A stretch of 64,000 nucleotides of DNA, taken from Fibrobacterota bacterium. GTDB taxonomy: Bacteria; Fibrobacterota; Fibrobacteria; UBA11236. The notes under the pieces are model-generated. The model worked only from the letters and a program-made list of their open reading frames with translations, did not search any database and was not told the origin of the DNA. The DNA lies in assembly GCA_028287465.1 (NCBI GenBank), contig JAQBPO010000066.1:1-64000 (forward strand), written 5' to 3'. Positions 17,283-24,181 of this stretch are shown one piece after another. The translations under genes and the position numbers were made by a program. Every line of letters starts with the position of its first letter. Position 1 is the first letter of the stretch.

Positions 17283-18989
17283 TTGGAAAAGACGGGGTCC
17301 GTGAATATCGCCTTGGAAGTGGACGCCCGCGTCCGCTCCCGGCCGGATTCCCCGGCCCTGGTCGAATGGGACGCCCGCGGCCGGGAACTGCGCCTTAGCT
17401 TCGGCGGATTCGGATCGCGCACGGCCGCCCTGGCCGCGGGACTCGCCAAAGAGGGCATTGCCAAAGGCGATCGGGTCCTTTTGCTGGTTCCCATGGGCAT
17501 CGATCTCTACGTCGCGATCCTCGCGGTCATCCGCCTGGGCGCGGTATGCGTCTTCGCGGATCCCTACATGGGTCCCAAGCGTTTCGATGCCTGCTGCGCG
17601 GCCGTCAGGCCCAAGGCCTTCATCGGCATCCCGAAGGGCCACCTGTTCCGCCTGATGTGCCCCAATCTGCGAAAGGTCCCGGTCCAGATCGCTACTCATG
17701 GCCTCCCGCGCTGGTTGGCCCTCGGCATGGGGCGCATGATCCGCGGTGCGGAGGGCGTTCATTCCGCGATCGCCGCCGTCGAGGCCGGGGACCCCGCCCT
17801 GATCAGTTTCACCACCGGCAGTTCCGGCGCGCCCAAGGGAAGCAATCGCACCCACGGGTTCCTGCGCCGCCAATTGGAGGCCCTGGACGATCCCCGCAAA
17901 ACCGCATGCGCATCGGACTTCCCGGGCTTTCCCATCCTTCCCCTCGAAAACCTTGCCCGGGGGCGCGTCTCCTTCATCCCGCGCCTCAAGCCGGGAAAGG
18001 TAGCCGAGGCGGGCGGGTCCATCGTACGGCAATTGCAGGCATGGAAACCGGAAATGATGTCCGGGTCCCCGGCCTATCTGGAATCGGTCGCCGATGCGGC
18101 CTTGGCCAAGGGAACGACCCTGGGTTCGGTGCGGATGCTCTTCACGGGCGGCGCTCCCATCACCGCCAAGGCCCTGGAAAAACTCACCCGCGTCTGGACC
18201 TCCGCCGAGATCGCGGTCGTATATGGATCCACGGAAGCGGAACCCGTCGCCAGCCTGGATGCGGCGGAGTTGCTGCGGGAGTGCCGTCCCTTATCCAGGC
18301 AAGGGCTGGGTTTCTGCGTCGGCTATCCGGTGGCGTCCTTGCGCGTGCTCATCCTTCCCCTCGATTTCACGGCCTCGGAGTGCCGGGACCTGGCAGCGGT
18401 CGGCATTCCTTCCGGGAGGATGGGGGAGATCGCCGTTTGCGGGCCCCATGTGAACACGGAATATTGGAACAATGCGGCGGGCGAGCGCGCCAACAAGATC
18501 AAGACCCCGGACGGCATCTGGCACCGCATGGGCGACGCGGGGTACTTCGACGTCAAGGGACGGTTGTGGGTGACGGGCCGGGCGCATGCCGCCATGGCAA
18601 ACCCTCATTACCGGCCGCTTCAGGCGGGGGCGGGCCTTTCACCTTCCGGTTGGGAATGGCTTTTCCCCTACCAGGCGGAGTGCGTGGTGGACGAAATGCC
18701 CAAGGTCAGGAAATCCGCCTATCTGGAAGCCATGGGGGCCCATTGGGTGGTGGTGGAAACCGCCAGCGGGGAAGTCCGGGATCCCGGCCTGGCTGCGGAA
18801 ATCCGATCCGCCCTGGCGGATTTCCCCGTCGCCGGCGTGCGCTTCATCGACCGCCTGCCCGTCGATCCCCGGCATAATTCGAAGGTGGAATACGCCAAGG
18901 TAAGGTCGCTCCTGGAAGCCCAGACGGCCCGTTCCGGCCGTTCCCGCGAAAACGGCCAGGAAGGCCTGGTCATGGAGATACGCGCATGA
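17283..18989 (+). CDS. AMP-dependent synthetase/ligase, OleC-like
   Basis: An ANL-superfamily adenylating enzyme of 568 aa. The phosphate-binding signature FTTGSSGAPKG starts about residue 176, a YGSTEAE motif lies near 320, and a GD motif follows in MGDAGYFD. The C-terminal lysine region reads LPVDPRHNSK, with Lys534; this PVDxRHNxK form is typical of OleC-type enzymes, which close beta-hydroxy acids to beta-lactones, rather than of the usual PxxxxGK ligases. It may therefore activate a long or branched beta-hydroxy acid. The start is TTG, three bases after the previous stop, with GGGGAG upstream. Its stop overlaps the UbiA start (ATGA). Confidence 0.82.
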   Translation: MEKTGSVNIALEVDARVRSRPDSPALVEWDARGRELRLSFGGFGSRTAALAAGLAKEGIAKGDRVLLLVPMGIDLYVAILAVIRLGAVCVFADPYMGPKRFDACCAAVRPKAFIGIPKGHLFRLMCPNLRKVPVQIATHGLPRWLALGMGRMIRGAEGVHSAIAAVEAGDPALISFTTGSSGAPKGSNRTHGFLRRQLEALDDPRKTACASDFPGFPILPLENLARGRVSFIPRLKPGKVAEAGGSIVRQLQAWKPEMMSGSPAYLESVADAALAKGTTLGSVRMLFTGGAPITAKALEKLTRVWTSAEIAVVYGSTEAEPVASLDAAELLRECRPLSRQGLGFCVGYPVASLRVLILPLDFTASECRDLAAVGIPSGRMGEIAVCGPHVNTEYWNNAAGERANKIKTPDGIWHRMGDAGYFDVKGRLWVTGRAHAAMANPHYRPLQAGAGLSPSGWEWLFPYQAECVVDEMPKVRKSAYLEAMGAHWVVVETASGEVRDPGLAAEIRSALADFPVAGVRFIDRLPVDPRHNSKVEYAKVRSLLEAQTARSGRSRENGQEGLVMEIRA

Positions 18990-19909
18990 AATCCTTTCCG
19001 GCCGCGGCTTTCGCCTCCGCTTACAGGGCCTACCTTGCTGAGAGGTTCCCGCCCGCCCTCAACGGACTGGCCATTTTCCTACTGTATTCCTGCACCCTGA
19101 CGGCCGCCCAGCGGATGCTTGGTCTCGGCCATGCCTCCTGGCCCGCGTACCTTTGCGGTTACCTGTGGGTCCTGGGCGTTTTCTACCACTTGCGCGTATT
19201 GGACGATCTCAAGGACCGTAACGACGACGTCAAGGCCTACCCCGGGCGCGTGCTTTCCCGCGGCCTCGTCACCTATACGCAATTGGCCTGGACCGGCCTG
19301 ATCGCCGTACTGGCCGAGACCGCCATCGCATCCGCCTTCGGTCCGAAGATCCTGGCCTTGCATCTGGGCACCCTCGCCTACTCCCTGCTCATGTACAAGG
19401 AATTCTTCGTAAGGGATTGGCTGAAGGCCCACCTGTTCCTGTACGGGGTGTCGCACATGCTCATCCTCGCCTTCGTCGATTTCACCATCCTGCAGATGGC
19501 GTCACCCTCCGGCGGCCTGGTGCGCATCCCGGGGTTCTTCCTGTTCGCCTTCCTGGGTTTCTCCATGACCTTCTCCCTGGAGGTCAGCCGCAAGATCCGC
19601 GTGGCCGCGGTCGAACGTCCGGAGGTGGATACCTATTCCAAGGTAATCGGCATCGGGCCATCCCTATTCCTGGTCCTGGCATTCCAGGCAGCCGTGATGA
19701 TACTCGCCTGGTTCCTGCGCGCGCATCTGGGACTTCCCCTGTGGTTCCATGGCGCCGCCTTGGGGACCTGGCTCTTCGTCGCTTCGGTCTATGCCGCCTG
19801 GGGCCGGCGGTTGACGGAGCCCCATAGCCGGAAGCTGGACAAGGTGGCCTCCCTGTTCTACCTGCAATTCTACCTTTGCCTGCTGGGGATCCTGTTATGG
19901 CGCAAATGA
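18986..19909 (+). CDS. UbiA-family prenyltransferase
   Basis: An intramembrane prenyltransferase of 307 aa with about eight hydrophobic helices. The first Asp-rich motif is clear: LDDLKDRNDD with Asp73/74, 77 and 80/81, followed by PGRVLSRGLVT. The second conserved loop is less canonical (LEVSRKIR around 210, then EVDTYSK). Relatives attach a polyprenyl chain to an aromatic ring, a quinone precursor or, in digeranylgeranylglyceryl phosphate synthases, to a glycerol phosphate. The acceptor cannot be read. It is coupled to both neighbours by overlapping stop and start codons. With HMG-CoA reductase upstream, a prenylated product is the natural inference. Confidence 0.83.
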   Translation: MKSFPAAAFASAYRAYLAERFPPALNGLAIFLLYSCTLTAAQRMLGLGHASWPAYLCGYLWVLGVFYHLRVLDDLKDRNDDVKAYPGRVLSRGLVTYTQLAWTGLIAVLAETAIASAFGPKILALHLGTLAYSLLMYKEFFVRDWLKAHLFLYGVSHMLILAFVDFTILQMASPSGGLVRIPGFFLFAFLGFSMTFSLEVSRKIRVAAVERPEVDTYSKVIGIGPSLFLVLAFQAAVMILAWFLRAHLGLPLWFHGAALGTWLFVASVYAAWGRRLTEPHSRKLDKVASLFYLQFYLCLLGILLWRK

Positions 19910-22596
19910 AGCATGCTGCGGAAATCGGAGGCAAGGCGGAGAACCTTTCGATCCTCTCCCGTCTCCCGCACGTTACCGTGCCGCCTTTCCGCGTCATCGA
20001 TGCCTCCTGGTTCCGGGAGGCCGTCGCGGAAGCGGCCGGGCGCGGGATCGAAGGCCTGAATCCCGGTCCCCGGTTCCTGTCCCATCTCGACGGGCTTTTG
20101 GAAGGATTGCGCGATGGCCGCCTCGCCTTCCTGTCGGTGCGGTCTTCCGCCGTAGGCGAGGATTCCGCCGAAGCCTCCTTCGCCGGGCAATTCGACACCG
20201 TTCTCAACGTGCCCATCCACGATCGCGAAGCCGTGGCCGCGGCCGTATTGCGATGCTGGTCCTCCGCGTTCGGCGAACGCGTCCAGGCCTACCGCCGGAA
20301 ATTCAACCTGCCGGCCCCGGCCATGGCCGTGGTATTGCAGACCATGATCCCGGCGGACGCCGCCGGCGTCTGCTTCACCTTGAATCCGGTCACCGGGGAC
20401 ACGGGGGAGATGGTCGTCTCGGCCTCCTGGGGGCTAGGGGAGGGAATCGTATCCGGGCGCTATGAGGGGGACCATTACGCGCTCTCCCGGGAAACGGGCC
20501 TCTATACCGAGCGCATCGCCTCCAAGCCGGAACGCATCGTGGCCATCCACGCCATCGCGGCTGATGCCCCGGTCGGCAACTCCGGAAAGGGGGGGACACG
20601 CGAGGAATCCGTTCCCGAGACCCTCAGGGAAATCCCTTGCCTGAAGCCCGCCCATCTCCAGGCCTTGAAACGCGGCGCGCTCGCCATCGAAGCCCGCTAT
20701 GGCCAGCCCTTGGACCTGGAATTCGCCTTCCTCGGCGACTCCCTGTATTTCCTTCAGGCCCGCCCCGTGACTTCCGCCTCTCCCGCCGTCCGCGCCGCAT
20801 GGGGGCGCAAGATCCTCTGGGACAATTCCAATATCGTCGAAAGCTATAACGGCCTGACCTCGCCCCTGACCTTCTCCTTCATCGCCTTCGCCTACCAGGA
20901 GGTATACGAACAGTTCGGCCGCATGCTGGGCATCCGCCGCCGCCTGCACGACGAGAACCAGATGGTGATGCGGAACTACCTGGGCCTGATCCGGGGACGG
21001 GTGTATTACAACCTCATGACGTGGTACACGTCCCTGGCCAACATGCCGTTCTTCCGCTTTACGGGAGAGGCGATGGAAGCCATGATGGGCGTGCGCCAGG
21101 GCTTGCCGATAAAGAACCTGGAAGTGCCCAAGGCAGGGCTTAAGGGGACTTACGATCGTTTCCGCCTCGCCACCCTGGCCCTGTGGAACGTATGGCGCGC
21201 TCCAGCGCGCGTACGGGAATTCCAGGCCCGCTTCGCGGAAAAGTTCGCCCTCTATGCGGCTACGCCCTGGGACCAGCTTTCCCCTCAAAGGCTTATCGCC
21301 CTATATGAAGAGATGACCCTGGTCTTCCTGAAACGCTGGCAGGCGCCCATCCTCGCGGACACCCTGGCCATGGTGTTCTACAAAGCCTTATCCTCCCTGT
21401 GCCTGAAATGGGTGGCCCCGGGGGATCCGGGTTTCCAGAATGACCTGCTGGCCAACCAGGGCCAGGTGGAAAGCACCGAACCCACGCGCCTCATCCTGGA
21501 ATGCTTCCGGGACATCCGCGGCGACTCCGTCCTAGCGGGCATCCTGCGGGATACCCCGGCCGATCGGACCCTCGCCGCGCTCAAGGCATCGGGCGCCGAG
21601 GGCGCGCGCGGTCTTCTGGCCTGGCTGGACGGATACCTCGAACTGTACGGCAGCCGGTCCATGAACGAGCTCAAGCTGGAAGTTCCGACCCTTGAGGAAG
21701 ATCCCTCCTTCATCTTCGGCACCTTGAAGAACTATTTCTCGGCTCCTGAGCTGGCCCTATCGGCCTTGGGGCATTCCGCCGCGGGCGGACGCGAGGCCGC
21801 CGAAGCAAAAGTGGACGCCGCCCTGAAGGGCCGCCCCCTGCGCAAATGGCTGTTCGCCTGGGTGCTCAAGAACGCGGTCCGCCACATCCGCAATCGCGAG
21901 GCCATGCGCCTGGCCCGGTCGCGCATCTACGGCCTCGTGCGCAAATTGGCGCTCGCCTATGGCCGCAACCTGGAAGCCGCCGGCATCCTGTCCCGCCGGG
22001 ACGATGTCTTCTTCCTTTCCATCCAGGAATTGCAAGCCTTCGCGGAAGGCCGCAGCCTGACCCTGGATTTGCGCGCCCTGGCCGACCTGCGGAAAGGGGA
22101 ATACGCCGCCTTCGCCCTGGAGGCGGAACCGGCGGAACGCTTCCATACCATCGGGCTCCCGTATTACCGTCAGGAGTACGCGGCTGAAGGAGCCACGGCA
22201 AACCTGGACGGGAATCTCCTCAAGGGCCAGTCCTGCTGCGCCGGCGTGCGTCGCGGGAAGGTCCGGGTCATCCGCGTGCCCGAGGACGATTTGCGCCTGT
22301 CCGGGGAGATCCTGGTCGCGCCCCGCACCGATCCGGGATGGATCCCGCTCTTCCCGTCCATCAGCGCGCTCCTGATTGAAAAAGGATCGATGCTTTCCCA
22401 CTCGGCCATCGTGGCCCGGGAAATGGGCATACCCACCATAGTCGGCATCGAGAACCTGACCCAGAGGCTCAAGGACGGCGATGAAGTGGAAGTGGACGCC
22501 GGAGCAGGCACGGTCCTGATCCTGTCGCAAGGGGGAGCCGGCGGCGCCTCCGCCGATGCCGTAACCGGTCCCCTCCGCGCGGAGTCAGCGGCATGA
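19897..22596 (+). CDS. PEP synthase/rifampicin phosphotransferase-like dikinase
   Basis: An 899-residue protein with a PPDK-type N-terminal ATP-grasp domain (about 1-310, including SSAVGEDSAEASFAGQ and a QARPVTS end motif), a long middle region of about 430 residues, and a C-terminal swivelling phosphohistidine domain with His835 in LSHSAIVARE. It has no pyruvate/PEP TIM barrel after the His domain. That order matches rifampicin phosphotransferases and related dikinases that phosphorylate a small molecule with the beta-phosphate of ATP. Start chosen at 19897 with GGGGA eight bases upstream, overlapping the UbiA stop; 19876 and 19906 are alternatives. It may phosphorylate an intermediate of the cluster product. 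Confidence 0.8.
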   Translation: MAQMKHAAEIGGKAENLSILSRLPHVTVPPFRVIDASWFREAVAEAAGRGIEGLNPGPRFLSHLDGLLEGLRDGRLAFLSVRSSAVGEDSAEASFAGQFDTVLNVPIHDREAVAAAVLRCWSSAFGERVQAYRRKFNLPAPAMAVVLQTMIPADAAGVCFTLNPVTGDTGEMVVSASWGLGEGIVSGRYEGDHYALSRETGLYTERIASKPERIVAIHAIAADAPVGNSGKGGTREESVPETLREIPCLKPAHLQALKRGALAIEARYGQPLDLEFAFLGDSLYFLQARPVTSASPAVRAAWGRKILWDNSNIVESYNGLTSPLTFSFIAFAYQEVYEQFGRMLGIRRRLHDENQMVMRNYLGLIRGRVYYNLMTWYTSLANMPFFRFTGEAMEAMMGVRQGLPIKNLEVPKAGLKGTYDRFRLATLALWNVWRAPARVREFQARFAEKFALYAATPWDQLSPQRLIALYEEMTLVFLKRWQAPILADTLAMVFYKALSSLCLKWVAPGDPGFQNDLLANQGQVESTEPTRLILECFRDIRGDSVLAGILRDTPADRTLAALKASGAEGARGLLAWLDGYLELYGSRSMNELKLEVPTLEEDPSFIFGTLKNYFSAPELALSALGHSAAGGREAAEAKVDAALKGRPLRKWLFAWVLKNAVRHIRNREAMRLARSRIYGLVRKLALAYGRNLEAAGILSRRDDVFFLSIQELQAFAEGRSLTLDLRALADLRKGEYAAFALEAEPAERFHTIGLPYYRQEYAAEGATANLDGNLLKGQSCCAGVRRGKVRVIRVPEDDLRLSGEILVAPRTDPGWIPLFPSISALLIEKGSMLSHSAIVAREMGIPTIVGIENLTQRLKDGDEVEVDAGAGTVLILSQGGAGGASADAVTGPLRAESAA

Positions 22597-23567
22597 AGCG
22601 GCGCGACATCGGCGCCCTGGACGTGCTGAACCGCAAAGCGGTCGAAAACGCGTACGACTTCGAAGACCTCGACTGGTCGCGTCCGGTCGATCGATCCAAG
22701 CCCTGGTCTCCCGAACATATCGCGCCTTTATTCTACCTGCCTTCCTACGCCAAATTCACGCCGGAGGAAAAGCGCCGTTACAACCAGCTGTTCTCCATGG
22801 GCGTTTGCGAGCAGTTCATCTGGCTGGAAGAGCACCTCCTGGTCAATACCTTGCGCAAGGTGGTCCAGCGATCCGACCCGCCCGCGCCCTTGAAAGAGGC
22901 CCTGGGTCATTTCATAGCGGAAGAGCTCAAGCATACCCGGATGTTCTGGCGCATGCTGGAGAAATCCGAGCCCGGTTGGTACCCCACCCGCAAATTCCGC
23001 TTGTACAACATTTCCGCCCTGCAACAGGCGGTGCTGGACCTGGTGCTCAAGTTGCCGAACGTGTTCCTGATCTGGATCTGGACGGCCGTCTTCTTCGAAG
23101 AGCGGACGGTGGATTATTGCCGGCATTACCTCGAAGCCCGCAAACGGGACCCCGAAGCCGTGGACGCGACCTATACCCAGGTGCATGAATACCATTTCAA
23201 GGATGAGCTTCGCCATTACCAGTTGGATCAGCATCTGCTCGCCTGGATGTACGATCCCCAGCCCCGGTGGAAAAAACGGCTCGCGGCGCGGATGTTCCGC
23301 TCCCTCATGCGGAGCTATGTCTTTCCGAACCGGACCAGCAGGCGCGTCCTGGAAGTCCTCGCCGGGGAATTCCCTCGCTTGCGCGCCGAGGTCCTGCCCG
23401 CCCTGCTGAAAGAACTCCCGGATATCGGCCGCTCCCGGGCCTTCCATCGCATGGCCTTCAGCAAGGACTCGGTCCCCAAGACCATGGCCCTCTTCGCGGA
23501 ATACCCTGAACTGGACGGCTTGTGGAACCTGTTCCTGGAGATCACCAAGGAAGAAGCATCCGGATGA
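22593..23567 (+). CDS. AurF-like ferritin-fold diiron oxygenase
   Basis: A 324-residue, mostly helical protein with the spacing of a carboxylate-bridged diiron centre: Glu79/80 on one helix, Glu111 and His114 in EELKH, Glu169/170 in FFEE, and His201, Glu205 and His208 in HFKDELRH. The repeated ExxH pairs plus an extra His suggest the AurF/CmlI family of N-oxygenases, or a related metalloenzyme. No signal peptide. Start and stop overlap: its ATG overlaps the dikinase TGA. It could oxidise an amine or a chain carbon of the cluster product. Function is inferred from ligands and fold only. Confidence 0.7.
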   Translation: MKRRDIGALDVLNRKAVENAYDFEDLDWSRPVDRSKPWSPEHIAPLFYLPSYAKFTPEEKRRYNQLFSMGVCEQFIWLEEHLLVNTLRKVVQRSDPPAPLKEALGHFIAEELKHTRMFWRMLEKSEPGWYPTRKFRLYNISALQQAVLDLVLKLPNVFLIWIWTAVFFEERTVDYCRHYLEARKRDPEAVDATYTQVHEYHFKDELRHYQLDQHLLAWMYDPQPRWKKRLAARMFRSLMRSYVFPNRTSRRVLEVLAGEFPRLRAEVLPALLKELPDIGRSRAFHRMAFSKDSVPKTMALFAEYPELDGLWNLFLEITKEEASG

Positions 23568-23598
23568 AAAGAAACCGCCGCATGAACGGGGAATCGGA

Positions 23599-24180
23599 AT
23601 GAGGAACGGATCCAAGGCCGCCCTGCTTACGGCGGGCGCGCTGGCGGCCGTAGCGGCGGCAATGATCGCCTTCAGCCCTTATAAACGGCAACCGGGCTTC
23701 GGCTACCGCGTGATGCTGCATACCGTGGATATCGCGGCGCCGGCGGATGCGGTCTTCCGCTTTCTGGGGAATTCGGGCAATGCAGGGAAGTGGTCCGTTT
23801 TCGTGGATCACATCACTCCGCTCAATGCGGACAGCATTCGCGATGGCCTGCCGGGTTCCCGCCGGCGCTGTTTCTGCAAACGCGATGAAACCGGCCGCCG
23901 GTGGGACGAAACCATCACCGAGGTCGTGCCCGGGAGGAAACGCCGGCTCGCCTTGTACGACTTCGTGGGATTCACCGCCGCTTCCGATTCCCTCGCCACG
24001 GAACAGATCTATGAAAGCACGGAAGGCGGGGGATGCCGGCTGACCTTCACCGTATTCTTCACGAAAGCCGAACCCGCTTGGACGGAAACCCTGGAGATGT
24101 ACCTGGCGGCCTATACCATCAAAAGCATCTTCGCCCGCAACATGGCCAACATCAAACGTCTCAACGAGACCGGAGGCTGA
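23599..24180 (+). CDS. Membrane-anchored SRPBCC (START-like) protein
   Basis: A 193-residue protein with one N-terminal hydrophobic helix (about 8-25) and then a SRPBCC/polyketide-cyclase-like domain: the VDIAAPADAVFRFL opening, a WSVFV turn, and the long C-terminal helix are characteristic. Members bind hydrophobic ligands, either as cyclases/aromatases or as lipid carriers. It has a GGGGAAT-type ribosome site and starts 31 bases after the diiron gene. Between an oxygenase and an MMPL exporter, a role in handling a lipid-like intermediate at the membrane is plausible. Confidence 0.68.
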   Translation: MRNGSKAALLTAGALAAVAAAMIAFSPYKRQPGFGYRVMLHTVDIAAPADAVFRFLGNSGNAGKWSVFVDHITPLNADSIRDGLPGSRRRCFCKRDETGRRWDETITEVVPGRKRRLALYDFVGFTAASDSLATEQIYESTEGGGCRLTFTVFFTKAEPAWTETLEMYLAAYTIKSIFARNMANIKRLNETGG

Positions 24181-24181
24181 G

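Noticed and set aside
19897-22596. Calling the dikinase PpsA or PpdK
   Set aside because: It lacks the C-terminal PEP/pyruvate barrel and has an unrelated 430-residue middle region instead.
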